DNA from: Thiocapsa bogorovii
Lineage (GTDB): Bacteria; Pseudomonadota; Gammaproteobacteria; Chromatiales; Chromatiaceae
DNA: 64,000 nt
Assembly: GCF_021228795.1 (NCBI RefSeq)
Contig: NZ_CP089309.1
Location: forward strand, 2,480,001-2,544,000
Direction: 5' to 3'
A model generated the notes under the pieces. The model was given only the letters and a program-made list of their open reading frames with translations, did not search any database and was not told the DNA's origin. Made by a program: the position numbers and the translations under genes. Below, piece after piece: positions 27,349 to 35,687 of the stretch. Position 1 is the first letter of the stretch. Every line of letters begins with the position of its first letter.

Positions 27349-28828
27349 CCGCGCAACCACTCCATCGGCTCGGAAACAAACTCTCGATCACCCCCGAGCG
27401 GTGCAGCACGCCCACACCCAACACATGGCCGCGATAACTGACGATGATCTGCCCCGTCGGCGTGGCGGCCCGCTGCTCGGGTGTTGGGTCGAAGATCTCG
27501 CGCCGCAGGTAACGATCGCGTTGCTCGGTGTTCAACGAGACACCGAAGCGCGTGACATCGCGCCCGAACAGTAAAGAGCCCCCGGTGCTGGGCTTGGGCG
27601 GTCGCACGTTGGTGCGGTGGAAGAACAATCCACTCGATTCGGCTGCGGGGACCGCGGGCGGCGTGTGATCAGCTGCCATCAGGTGCAACCCGCGGCGGGT
27701 TTGGCGGTTGGCGCGGTAGTGGGTCCAATAATCGACGCCCAAGCCGTATTTGTCGTCGAGGCCAGCGAGCCATTCGGCGGCATCCGTATCGTCCAGATCC
27801 GCCGGCTCCGGCATTGGCTCGGCAAGACATCCGCCATCCTTCTCCAGGATCGCCATGAAGAAGCCGCCGGTGTCCCGGTGGTGGGGCCAAATCCTCAGGC
27901 AATTGGTCAGCTCGGACGGAAGCTCGCGGCCATTCCAATGGGTGACACCCGGCATTACGACGAAACCCGGAACCGATGCGGGCAGCAGACGCAGCATACC
28001 GGGATGCTCGGCGAGGATGTCGGCCACCACCAGCTCGTTCTCCTCCGGTGCGAAAGTGCAGGTGGAATAGAGGATACGCCCGCCCGGTCGGCAGCGCTGT
28101 ACCGCCTTGCGCAGCAAGGCCCGCTGGCGTGGCCCCAGACGAACCGCACTGTCCGGATCGAGCCGTGGCAACAGTGAGGGTGACCGCCGCAGCGTGCCTT
28201 CACTCGAGCAGGGTGCATCGACCAGGATGCGGTCGAACTGACCGCTTGCGCTCGGCCAATTGGCGCCGTCGCAGCAGGTCGTGGTGACGTTGACCACGCC
28301 GAGCCGGTCGAGGTTGCCTTGGAGCGCCTTGATGCGGGCGTGGGCGATGTCGTTGGCGACGAGCGTCCCGCGATTACCCAAGGCGAAGGCGATCTGTGCG
28401 GTCTTGCCGCCGGGTGCGGCGCAGAGATCCAGCACGCGTTGACCGGGGGCCAGGTCGAGCAGCATCGCCGGCAGTTGCGAGACCTCCTCCTGTGCGTGGG
28501 CCAGACCCGCACAGTACCACCAGTTACGGCCGGCCTTGGTTTCCTCGGGGAGTCGCAAGGCACCGGGAAGGCCCGCCACGGTCTGAGCGCCCAGGCCCTG
28601 CTCGGCCAGCAGGTCAGCCAGCTCGGAAAGCGAAATCCGTGTCGGGTTGGCCCAGATGCAGGGCGCCAACGGCCGGGCGAGCGCCGCGGCGAAGGCGTCC
28701 CAATCATCGACCAAGGCGCGATAGCGAGCCAGGGGCGAGGCGGCGATCTGTTCGGGAGTGATCAGCGCGGTCGCCTTCGAGCGCGAGAGACGGGCGACCT
28801 GCGGGCGTGATTCAGCGGAAGGAGTCAT
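27344..28828 (-). CDS. RsmB/NOP-family rRNA (cytosine-C5) methyltransferase, RsmF-like
   Basis: A 494-residue SAM-dependent RNA m5C methyltransferase. The SAM site is [19 protein letters not shown]; the two catalytic cysteines are in [13 protein letters not shown] and [16 protein letters not shown]-terminal extension (about 330-494, with RNA-binding-like [11 protein letters not shown] near the end) matches the size of RsmF-type enzymes that act on 16S rRNA. The ATG at 28828 lies 8 bases after the upstream stop; a GTG 17 codons earlier would overlap the RimK-like gene. The stop codon is provided by a repeat element. Confidence 0.88.
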   Translation of the reverse strand: MTPSAESRPQVARLSRSKATALITPEQIAASPLARYRALVDDWDAFAAALARPLAPCIWANPTRISLSELADLLAEQGLGAQTVAGLPGALRLPEETKAGRNWWYCAGLAHAQEEVSQLPAMLLDLAPGQRVLDLCAAPGGKTAQIAFALGNRGTLVANDIAHARIKALQGNLDRLGVVNVTTTCCDGANWPSASGQFDRILVDAPCSSEGTLRRSPSLLPRLDPDSAVRLGPRQRALLRKAVQRCRPGGRILYSTCTFAPEENELVVADILAEHPGMLRLLPASVPGFVVMPGVTHWNGRELPSELTNCLRIWPHHRDTGGFFMAILEKDGGCLAEPMPEPADLDDTDAAEWLAGLDDKYGLGVDYWTHYRANRQTRRGLHLMAADHTPPAVPAAESSGLFFHRTNVRPPKPSTGGSLLFGRDVTRFGVSLNTEQRDRYLRREIFDPTPEQRAATPTGQIIVSYRGHVLGVGVLHRSGVIESLFPSRWSGCAA

Positions 28829-28838
28829 CGGAGTCCTG

Positions 28839-30320
28839 TCAGCGTTTGCCGAAGCGCCGGCGGTCGAGTCGCGCGACAAATTCGCCGATCAAGCGGGCAT
28901 AGAGCTGATCGCCGAGCACCTGGTCTTCGACCCCCGCATCCAGGCTGGGATTGTCGTTGACCTCGATGACGACCGGCCCGGCCGGTGTCTCTTTGAGATC
29001 CACCCCGTAGAGCCCGTCGCCGATCAAATCGGCCGCCTTCAGCGCCGTCTTCAGCACCGCGGGCGGGACGGCCTCGACCGGCAGGGTCTCGAACCCGCCC
29101 TGCTCGTGACGACCGTCGCTTTCATGCTTGACGATCTGCCAATGATCTAGGCTCATCAGGTACTTGCAGGCATAGAAGGGTTGGCGACCCAGGATGCCGA
29201 TACGCCAGTCGAAGGGCGTGTAGAGATACTCCTGGGCCAGGATGAGATCGGATTCCTTGAAGAGCTTGCCGGCGATCCGCGTCAAACCGGCACGATCCTC
29301 CGCCCGGAAGACCCCGCGCGAGAAGGAGCCCTCCGGGATCTTGAGCACGACCGGATAGCCGATCTGCTGCTCGGCATCCGTCAGATTCTCCTTGCGCAGC
29401 ACCAGGGTCTTGGGCCGCGGGATGCGATGCGCCGCCAGCAGCTCGGCAAGATAGACCTTGTTGGTACAGCGCAGGATGGAGTCCGGATCGTCGATCACGA
29501 CCATACCCTCGCTGTCGGCCTTTTTGGCGAAGCGGAAGGTGTGGTGGCCGATGCGGGTGGTTTCGCGAATGAAGAGTGCGTCGTACTCGGCAAGCCGGCT
29601 GTAGTCCTTGCGCTGAATCAGCTCGACGTTGACGCCAAGCGACTTGCCGGCCTTCACGAAGCGCTGCAGTGCCTTGCCGTCGGAGGGCGGCAGCTCCTCG
29701 GCCGGGTCGTGCAGCACGGCGAGGTCGTAACGGTAGGACAGGCGTGCACGCGGCTGGCGCCAACGCTGCGAGAGGTAGCCCTCCAACGCCGCGAACAGAG
29801 GCCCCTCCCCCTCGGCCGTAACGGCGGCCAGCGGCAGCGCCTTGATCGCCCCGATACGCCACGTGCCTTGGCGGCGAAACTCCACGCGCAGGATCGGACA
29901 GCGGAAGGTCTCGAAGATCTCGCGCGCGAGCGGTTGCAGCTCCTTGACGTCGCACTGGCCGAAACAGATGGTCAGCTCATAGGCGGTCGGCGCCAGCGCC
30001 GAGGTCTTGCGTCGACCGAGCAGGCGCTGCACCAGGCCGTCAAGCTCCTCGGTGGCCAGGCTGTAGAGCTCGCGACTGGAGAGCTCCTGGATGGTCCGCA
30101 CGCTCGGAATGACCTTGTGGCCACGCGCCTCGGCGAGCAGGGAGCAGTAGTAGCCGACCGAGAGATAGCGGTAACTGCGGCACAGATTGATCACGCGCAG
30201 GTCACGCTTGGACGCCAGCTCGCCGCCCGCGAGATAGTCGCGCGCGGTCACCACGGGCAGACGCGGAAAACCCGCCTTCCAGTCGCCTTGCTGCTCGACC
30301 AACAACAGGTGCTCAGCCAT
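28839..30320 (-). CDS. RimK-like ATP-grasp ligase with N-terminal RLAN-type domain
   Basis: A 493-residue protein. Residues about 1-190 match the domain found N-terminal to RimK-like ligases (MAEHLLLVEQQGDWKAGFPR; INLCRSYRYLSVGYYCSLLA; SVRTIQELSSRELYSLATEE). Residues about 200-480 are ATP-grasp: pre-grasp IGHHTFRFAKK, lysine-bearing YPVVLKIPEGSFSRGVF, LILAQEYLYTPFDWRIGILG, and the metal site VIEVNDNPSLDAGVEDQ. Such ligases join an amino acid to a carboxylate by an acyl-phosphate route; the substrate is unknown. The neighbouring upstream gene is a GNAT-C39 fusion in the same direction, a recurring pair. A terminal base of a repeat element overlaps its start codon. Confidence 0.85.
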   Translation of the reverse strand: MAEHLLLVEQQGDWKAGFPRLPVVTARDYLAGGELASKRDLRVINLCRSYRYLSVGYYCSLLAEARGHKVIPSVRTIQELSSRELYSLATEELDGLVQRLLGRRKTSALAPTAYELTICFGQCDVKELQPLAREIFETFRCPILRVEFRRQGTWRIGAIKALPLAAVTAEGEGPLFAALEGYLSQRWRQPRARLSYRYDLAVLHDPAEELPPSDGKALQRFVKAGKSLGVNVELIQRKDYSRLAEYDALFIRETTRIGHHTFRFAKKADSEGMVVIDDPDSILRCTNKVYLAELLAAHRIPRPKTLVLRKENLTDAEQQIGYPVVLKIPEGSFSRGVFRAEDRAGLTRIAGKLFKESDLILAQEYLYTPFDWRIGILGRQPFYACKYLMSLDHWQIVKHESDGRHEQGGFETLPVEAVPPAVLKTALKAADLIGDGLYGVDLKETPAGPVVIEVNDNPSLDAGVEDQVLGDQLYARLIGEFVARLDRRRFGKR

Positions 30321-30413
30321 TTAAATCGCGCTCGTTCGTGGGATGTGTATCGCGTCGCATCTGGGTTTCGGGCTTATCCGCGCCAACGCGCCTCGGCACA
30401 GGCGCGATTTAAA
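30320..30413. repeat. Inverted-repeat element, doublet A unit 1
   Basis: A 94-bp unit with perfect 12-bp ends TTTAAATCGCGC (30320-30331) and GCGCGATTTAAA (30402-30413). It abuts the start codon of the RimK-like gene. A 20-bp A-rich spacer (30414-30433) separates it from unit 2. Confidence 0.7.
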
Positions 30414-30433
30414 GAATGAAAAAGATAAAAATC

Positions 30434-30520
30434 CTAGACCGCGTCGCCTCCGGCGTTGATCGATACCGGTGAGTCCGAATCCAGCCACAAACATCCACTG
30501 TCCCTCCGGACGCGGTCTAG
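30434..30520. repeat. Inverted-repeat element, doublet A unit 2
   Basis: An 87-bp unit with perfect 12-bp ends CTAGACCGCGTC (30434-30445) and GACGCGGTCTAG (30509-30520). The right end contains the TAG stop of the GNAT-C39 gene (30517-30519). Confidence 0.7.
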
Positions 30521-31650
30521 CAGGAGACAAGGACGACGGCCTGCAGCCCGACCCGACCGTAGCGGGCCATCCGGCTGAATTCGTCGCGGCGAATCGGCAT
30601 ATCGATCGAGTCCAGGGTGGTCTCTCCGTTGTCGTAGTCCACATAGGGATCATGGACATAGACGAAATGCTCGTCGAAGCCGGTGATCACGACCCAGTGG
30701 GGGAATTTCTCGCGGTAGATGCGGTAGGAGCTGATCAAGACCAGCGGCACCGAGCCAACGTCCCAGCGCTGCTGGAGATTGTCGACGCTGAGCGTACCCT
30801 TGTGGACCGGGATACCCAAGCGCTGCGCCTCGGCCAGCATATCCTCGTGGACGAGGCGCATGACCTCCTTCTTCTCCGGGCTGCGCACCGAGTCGACCAG
30901 CGGCACGCCCGGATCGTTCACGAAGACCTCCACCGCGAATCCGCGGGACTGCGCAGACAGCGCAAGCCCCAGTGGGCCGCAGCCGCCGTGTCCGGATGTC
31001 ATGAAGATGGTCGTGGACTCGCGCCAGATCCGCAGCTCCAAGGTTCGATTGAGCTCGAGGCTCGGACGCAGCGCCTGCATCGCCATCATCAGCGATGAAG
31101 AGCCGCAGGTGAAATCGAGTGTCTGCTCGTAGAAGGGTACGCGCTTGAGCTCCGGTTTCAGACCGGGGGAAAGGGTCTTCTCGTAGCGCAAGGCCTCCAT
31201 GTGGTCTTCGTAATAGTCCGAGAGCACGCCGAAGCGCCGATAACCCGCGCGCTCGAACAGCGCCTGCGAGGCGAGGTTGTCGCGTCGGATCTCGAGTCGC
31301 ATGTAGGCCCGCTCCTGCTCCCAGGCCGCCACCTCCGCGGCCTCGACCAGGGCGTGACCGACCCCTCGGCCTCGCGCCTGCGCTGCGACCGCGATCGAAT
31401 AGAGCCGCGCGACCGAGGTCGCTCGACTGAAGAGCACCATGACGTAGCCCAGCAAGGCGCCCTCCGAATCCTCGGCGACCAGTGTGCGCGCCTGCGCACG
31501 GGTCAACATGTAGCGGAACTGGCGACGGCTGAGCCGATCACTTTGGAAGCTTGCGCTCTCGAGCCGCAGCAACGCGCCCATGTCGGCAAGCACCGCGGGT
31601 CGAAGACGGACAGGCGAGGGCGCGGTGTCGCTGATCGGATGGGTGGACAC
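30517..31650 (-). CDS. GNAT N-acetyltransferase fused to C39-like peptidase domain
   Basis: A 377-residue two-domain protein. Residues about 15-155 are GNAT: VRLRPAVLADMGALLRLESA, with acetyl-CoA site VAAQARGRGVGHALVEAAEV and ALFERAGYRR. Residues about 165-377 are a papain-fold C39-like domain: Cys in LDFTCGSSSLMMAMQALRPS, His in HWVVITGFDEHFVYVHDPYV with the following Asp. The catalytic triad therefore looks intact. The start is GTG at 31650. With the downstream RimK-like ligase it forms an amide-bond-making and peptide-processing pair; the product or target is not established. The partner gene lies 196 bases away across a repeat doublet. Confidence 0.85.
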   Translation of the reverse strand: MSTHPISDTAPSPVRLRPAVLADMGALLRLESASFQSDRLSRRQFRYMLTRAQARTLVAEDSEGALLGYVMVLFSRATSVARLYSIAVAAQARGRGVGHALVEAAEVAAWEQERAYMRLEIRRDNLASQALFERAGYRRFGVLSDYYEDHMEALRYEKTLSPGLKPELKRVPFYEQTLDFTCGSSSLMMAMQALRPSLELNRTLELRIWRESTTIFMTSGHGGCGPLGLALSAQSRGFAVEVFVNDPGVPLVDSVRSPEKKEVMRLVHEDMLAEAQRLGIPVHKGTLSVDNLQQRWDVGSVPLVLISSYRIYREKFPHWVVITGFDEHFVYVHDPYVDYDNGETTLDSIDMPIRRDEFSRMARYGRVGLQAVVLVSC

Positions 31651-31998
31651 AGGCTTCGGTTTCGACGTGGGGACTGGCGGGGGCCGGAAAGGCGGGATAG
31701 AGTCGCCGAAATCTACAGGTCACGCACGAAAATGCAAGACATCGACCGTCCTTTCGGAGCGACTTTAGTCGGCCGCACGGCCCCTCCGGGACGTGCAGGC
31801 ATGCAGAGTCGGGGTCATGATTCCCCGAAATCGCCTCGGAAACGGTCGGCGGGAAGCCGCCATGCCGACCGCCGCCATGCCGACCACCGATGGACCCGGC
31901 GCGTTGACGCGCGCAGGGGGCGGCGCCATCGGATCGAATCCACATCCTTCTCGGGCAGACGGGTCCGATCCTCATGTCTCAATGCAGCGGAGCATCTC

Positions 31999-33153
31999 AT
32001 GCCCAGCCAGGCCCCGACCCTGACCACCATGCTCGAAGGCCTGATCGGCACCCTGTCGGTCAGCAGCGTCACGCCCGCCTTCGACCACAGCAATCGGGCG
32101 GTGATCGATCTGCTGGCCTCCTGGCTGGAGTCGGCCGGCTTCCGCGTCGAGATCCTTAAGTTGCCGGGACAACCGGACAAGGCCAATCTGCTGGCCACGC
32201 TCGGCAGCGGACCCGGCGGTCTGGTCCTGTCGGGACACACGGACACGGTTCCATTCGACGCCCACCTCTGGACCCACGACCCGCTCAAGGCGACCGAAGC
32301 GGAGGGACGCCTCTACGGACTCGGCACATCCGACATGAAGTCCTTCCTGGCACTCGCGATCGAGGCCGCACGCGGCTTGACTGCGACCGAACTCGCGCAG
32401 CCCCTGATGATCCTGGCGACCGCGGACGAAGAGTCGGCGATGCACGGCGCGCGCGCCTTGGCCGAGGCCGGACGACCGCTCGGGCGCTATGCGGTGATCG
32501 GGGAGCCGACGGGGCTGCGGCCGGTGCGCCTGCACAAAGGCGTGATGGGCGAGTCGATTCGCTTGGTGGGTCGCAGCGGCCACGCGAGCGACCCGTCTCT
32601 CGGCAACAACGCCTTGGACGGCATGTACGATGTCATGGGCGCCCTCATGGCTTGGCGCTCGGAGCTCGCGGACAGCCACCGCCACCCGGACTTCCAGATC
32701 CCGCATCCGACCCTCAATCTCGGCCACATCCACGGCGGCGACAACCCCAATCGGATCTGCGGCGAGTGCGAGTTGCACGTCGACATGCGTCTCCTTCCCG
32801 GCCTGAGCGCCAGCGACGTCCGCGCCGAGCTGAGCCGCCGAGTCGCGACCGTCGCCGACCGACGCGGGCTTGACTGGTTCGTCGAACCCTTGTTCGAGGC
32901 AATCCCGCCGGCCGAGACGCCTGCCGGCTCGTCGATCGTGCGTGTCGCTGAGGGCTTGACCGGTCACACCGCCGAGGCGGTCAACTTCGGGACCGAGGCG
33001 CCGTTCCTCAATCAGCTCGGAATGGAGACCATTGTCCTCGGCCCGGGCGATATTGCGCAGGCCCATCAACCGGACGAGTATCTGGAGCTGGATCGGATCA
33101 GGCCGACGCTCGATCTGTTGCGGGCCCTGATTCAGCGTTTCTGTCTACGTTGA
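31999..33153 (+). CDS. argE: Acetylornithine deacetylase
   Basis: ArgE removes the acetyl group from N-acetylornithine in arginine synthesis. The 384-residue M20 metallopeptidase has the zinc ligands in LSGHTDTVPFD and GTSDMKSF, catalytic/ligand residues ATADEESAMHG and VIGEPTG, a dimerisation lid with GRSGHASDPSLGNNALDGMY, and the terminal ligand H in DIAQAHQPDEYL. The ATG at 31999 is chosen although the frame is open far upstream, where composition is that of the antisense of the GNAT gene. argH lies 3 kb away on the other strand, so arginine genes are near but not in one operon. Confidence 0.93.
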   Translation: MPSQAPTLTTMLEGLIGTLSVSSVTPAFDHSNRAVIDLLASWLESAGFRVEILKLPGQPDKANLLATLGSGPGGLVLSGHTDTVPFDAHLWTHDPLKATEAEGRLYGLGTSDMKSFLALAIEAARGLTATELAQPLMILATADEESAMHGARALAEAGRPLGRYAVIGEPTGLRPVRLHKGVMGESIRLVGRSGHASDPSLGNNALDGMYDVMGALMAWRSELADSHRHPDFQIPHPTLNLGHIHGGDNPNRICGECELHVDMRLLPGLSASDVRAELSRRVATVADRRGLDWFVEPLFEAIPPAETPAGSSIVRVAEGLTGHTAEAVNFGTEAPFLNQLGMETIVLGPGDIAQAHQPDEYLELDRIRPTLDLLRALIQRFCLR

Positions 33154-33237
33154 ACCGCGCCCAGCGCGGTATGCGATGTTCTTGAATGGGATTGGCCCCG
33201 GGAGGTTTGGCGACCGTTGGAGCCAGCGCGGTTTAAG
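33149..33237. repeat. Inverted-repeat element, doublet B unit 1
   Basis: An 89-bp unit with ends GTTGAACCGCGC (33149-33160) and GCGCGGTTTAAG (33226-33237), 10 of 12 positions pairing. The argE TGA stop (33151-33153) lies in the left end. Confidence 0.6.
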
Positions 33238-33257
33238 ATGTTCGAAAAACACATCAT

Positions 33258-33346
33258 TTCGAACCGCGTCTCCGCGAATGGTTGTGGATACACCAAACGT
33301 TGAACTCACTCGAAAATGAGCATCTGGACTCTGGACGCGGTTTAAG
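33258..33346. repeat. Inverted-repeat element, doublet B unit 2
   Basis: An 89-bp unit with a perfect 9-bp inner match AACCGCGTC (33262-33270) and GACGCGGTT (33334-33342) and imperfect outer bases. It lies exactly 20 bases after unit 1, the same spacing as in doublet A, again with an A-rich spacer. Confidence 0.6.
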
Positions 33347-33362
33347 CATCTGAGGCAAGCCC

Positions 33363-34313
33363 ATGCGTTGGAAGACCGGTAGGCGTAGCGAGAATGTGGA
33401 AGACCGTCGCGGAGGCGGTCTCGGCGACAGCCCATTCGGAGGACGGCGCCCGCTCGGCGTAGGTCGCCGCGTCGGGATCGGCGGCGGTCTCGGGGGTCTG
33501 ATCCTGGTAGTCGTCCTGTTGCTACTCGGGGTGGATCCGAGCCTTCTCTTGACCCAAGGCGGATTGGGGCCGATTCAGGAGACCTCCCGGGCGCCGAGCG
33601 GCCAAGCACCCTACGGCGATCCATTCGGGGCCGGTCAACCCGAGATCAGGCTCCCGACGCCTGCAGTCGAGGACGAGCTCGCCGACTTCGTCTCGGTGGT
33701 CCTCGCGGACACCGAGGACACCTGGGGCGCGATTTTCAGGGCAGGCGGCGAGCAGTTTCGAGAGCCCACCCTGGTGCTCTTCTCTGGCATGACGCGCTCC
33801 GCCTGCGGCTTGGGCGAGGCCGCCATGGGCCCTTTTTACTGTCCCGCCGACGAGCGGGTCTATATCGACCTGGCCTTCTACGACGAGCTGCGTCGGGATT
33901 TCGGTGCGCCCGGTGATTTTGCCCAAGCCTATGTCATCGCGCATGAAGTCGGCCACCACGTCCAGAATCTGCTCGGCATCTCCGAGCAGGTCGAGAGGTC
34001 GCGTCGCCGGGCCAGTCGGGACGAGGCCAATCAGCTCTCGGTGCGCCTGGAACTTCAGGCCGATTGCTTCGCCGGGGTTTGGGCACACCGCGCGCAAAAG
34101 GCACGGAGCATCCTGGAATCGGGAGACTTGGAAGAGGGTCTGAACGCCGCCTCCGCCATCGGCGACGACCGTCTGCAACGCCGAAGCCGGGGTTATGTCA
34201 CCCCCGACAGCTTTACCCACGGAAGCTCGGCGCAACGGGTGCGTTGGTTTAAACGCGGTCTCGTCGAGGGCGAGCCCTCCGCGTGCGATACCTTTTCGGC
34301 CAAAACCCTTTGA
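33363..34313 (+). CDS. YpfJ-type neutral zinc metallopeptidase, membrane-anchored
   Basis: A 316-residue protein of the putative neutral zinc metallopeptidase family. It begins with a charged Arg/Gly-rich cytoplasmic part (MRWKTGRRSENVEDRRGGGL), one membrane span near 40-62 (GGLGGLILVVVLLLLGVDPS), then the catalytic domain: zinc motif VIAHEVGHHVQNLL and downstream ELQADCFAGVWAH giving the third ligand. Conserved CGLGEAAMGPFYCPADERVY lies before the active site. The substrate is unknown for the family. It follows argE after a repeat doublet. Confidence 0.88.
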   Translation: MRWKTGRRSENVEDRRGGGLGDSPFGGRRPLGVGRRVGIGGGLGGLILVVVLLLLGVDPSLLLTQGGLGPIQETSRAPSGQAPYGDPFGAGQPEIRLPTPAVEDELADFVSVVLADTEDTWGAIFRAGGEQFREPTLVLFSGMTRSACGLGEAAMGPFYCPADERVYIDLAFYDELRRDFGAPGDFAQAYVIAHEVGHHVQNLLGISEQVERSRRRASRDEANQLSVRLELQADCFAGVWAHRAQKARSILESGDLEEGLNAASAIGDDRLQRRSRGYVTPDSFTHGSSAQRVRWFKRGLVEGEPSACDTFSAKTL

Positions 34314-34352
34314 ACCGATCGAGGCTGCACGCCACGGCGTCTTTGTAGCCTC

Positions 34353-34946
34353 TCAGTCCTCCGACGACGCGAGGCGGCCGATCAGCGCGTCCCAGGCGAT
34401 GACCACACCCGGCAAGACACCGACCGGGGTTTCGCCCGCCAGCTCCGTCACGGCAGCCCCGCCGAACCGGCCCTGCTCCAGCCGATAGACGGTGAGGGTG
34501 CGGTCGACCGGGTGCACCAGCCAGTATTCGCGCACGCCTGCGCGCTCGTAGACCTGGCGCTTGCGCACATGGTCGTGGCTCGCGGTGCCCGGCGAGAGCA
34601 CCTCCACCACGAAATCCGGACCGCCCCGCACCCCGCGGCGATCGGTCTTCCCCCGATCGCAGATCACCAGCACGTCAGGCTGAACAACCGTGTCGATATC
34701 CGCGTCATCCTCGGCGGCACGGGGAACCCGCACATCCACGGGGGAAACGTAGGCGCGGCAGGGTTGATCGCCGAGTGCCTGCCGGAGCTGATAGTAGATC
34801 TCGCCAACCACATCCTGATGCTCGAGCGTCGGTGCGGGCGACATCAGGTAGGCGACGCCGTCGATCAACTCATAGCGCACGTCATCGGGCCAGCTTAAAT
34901 AGTCCGCGTAGGTATGGTGCCGATGATCGGGTTGGGGGAGAGTCAT
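34353..34946 (-). CDS. Uma2 family putative PD-(D/E)XK endonuclease
   Basis: A 197-residue Uma2/DUF820 protein. It shows the family order: YELIDGVAYLMSPAPTLEHQ, QPDVLVICDRGKTD, the core GGPDFVVEVLSPGTASHD with putative nuclease acids, then KRQVYERAGVREYWLVHP. Such proteins are abundant in cyanobacteria and phototrophs; a restriction-like fold is predicted but function is unproven. The ATG at 34946 behind GGGGGAG is chosen over an upstream in-frame start. It is convergent with the zinc-peptidase gene. Confidence 0.85.
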   Translation of the reverse strand: MTLPQPDHRHHTYADYLSWPDDVRYELIDGVAYLMSPAPTLEHQDVVGEIYYQLRQALGDQPCRAYVSPVDVRVPRAAEDDADIDTVVQPDVLVICDRGKTDRRGVRGGPDFVVEVLSPGTASHDHVRKRQVYERAGVREYWLVHPVDRTLTVYRLEQGRFGGAAVTELAGETPVGVLPGVVIAWDALIGRLASSED

Positions 34947-35131
34947 GGCGAATCCCGATTGGAAGACGTCCGAAAAGTATAGAGCAACTGCCGTTTCGGT
35001 TATTCGTTCCATCCCTCGCCATATTGCGCCGGTGCCTCGCCATGGCTTTCCAGGATGCGCGGTGCCGGGGGTGCCGGTCCAGCCTCGGGGCGCCCGGCGA
35101 CGGTCTCGAATGTCCAAGCGTCGCCGGCCAC

Positions 35132-35211
35132 GTAGGGTGCGGTGAAGGACGAACCGCCCTTGACGCGACCTGACCCAACATCGGTGCGGTTCGTCCCTCA
35201 CCGCACCCTAC
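35132..35211. repeat. 80-bp MITE/REP-like inverted repeat in a 357-base gene-free gap
   Basis: 26-bp arms, GTAGGGTGCGGTGAAGGACG (then aaccgc) at 35132-35157 and its reverse complement at 35186-35211, pair with one mismatch around a 28-base loop. The surrounding gap 34947-35303 has no intact gene; a minus-strand frame ending at TAA 35000-35002 (ending EAPAQYGEGWNE) reads like the tail of a lost gene and runs into the element. Confidence 0.7.
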
Positions 35212-35303
35212 ATCGCTCTTTGACCGGTGGGCGGAAGCATTGCCGTGCCTTGGGAGTCAGCAATGACGAGAGGGTTATGCCTGACATCCCCCGGATCGCG
35301 TCG

Positions 35304-35687
35304 TCACGCAGACTCGTCCTGTATCCCATCCCCATCTCCATGCTCGCTCGCCCGTCGCGCATCCCCGCGCACCTTGTCGACCGGATAGCGCACCGCGTTG
35401 ATGGCGATCTTCTCGTCTGCGGCAGCCAGCAGGTCGATGTCGAGCCGCTCGGCCAGGCGCACCAGGTAGTTGAGGATGTCGGCCAGCTCGTGGGCGACCT
35501 GCCGTTTCTTCTGGACACTCAGCTCGGCGCTCTGCTGTTCGGTCAGCCATTGGAAATGCTCGAGCAGCTCGCCGGCCTCGCCGGCCAAGGCCATGGCGAG
35601 ATTCTTGGGCGAATGGAATTGCTCCCAGTCGCGCTCGCGGGCGAAGGCGAGTAGACGGGCGTTGAGCTGATCCAGGCTATCCGGCAT
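35304..35687 (-). CDS. MazG-like nucleotide pyrophosphohydrolase
   Basis: A 127-residue all-alpha NTP pyrophosphatase of the MazG/dCTPase type. The acidic metal set is present: [14 protein letters not shown] (ExxE) and [15 protein letters not shown] (ExxD-like). These enzymes hydrolyse dNTPs, often dCTP or modified forms, to monophosphates. It starts 11 bases inside the end of argH (ATG at 35687), so the two are probably co-transcribed. The short C-terminal tail is charged and not conserved. Confidence 0.85.
   Translation of the reverse strand: MPDSLDQLNARLLAFARERDWEQFHSPKNLAMALAGEAGELLEHFQWLTEQQSAELSVQKKRQVAHELADILNYLVRLAERLDIDLLAAADEKIAINAVRYPVDKVRGDARRASEHGDGDGIQDESA

Noticed and set aside
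25369-27360. A 663-codon minus-strand frame extending lpxD upstream
   Set aside because: The extra 290 codons overlap the signal-peptide gene 26487-27230 in another frame and have Arg/Gly-rich shadow composition; the LpxD family start is at 26490.
31201-31998. Upstream extension of the argE frame
   Set aside because: It is antisense to the GNAT-C39 gene and lacks M20 features; ArgE homologues start at the ATG at 31999.
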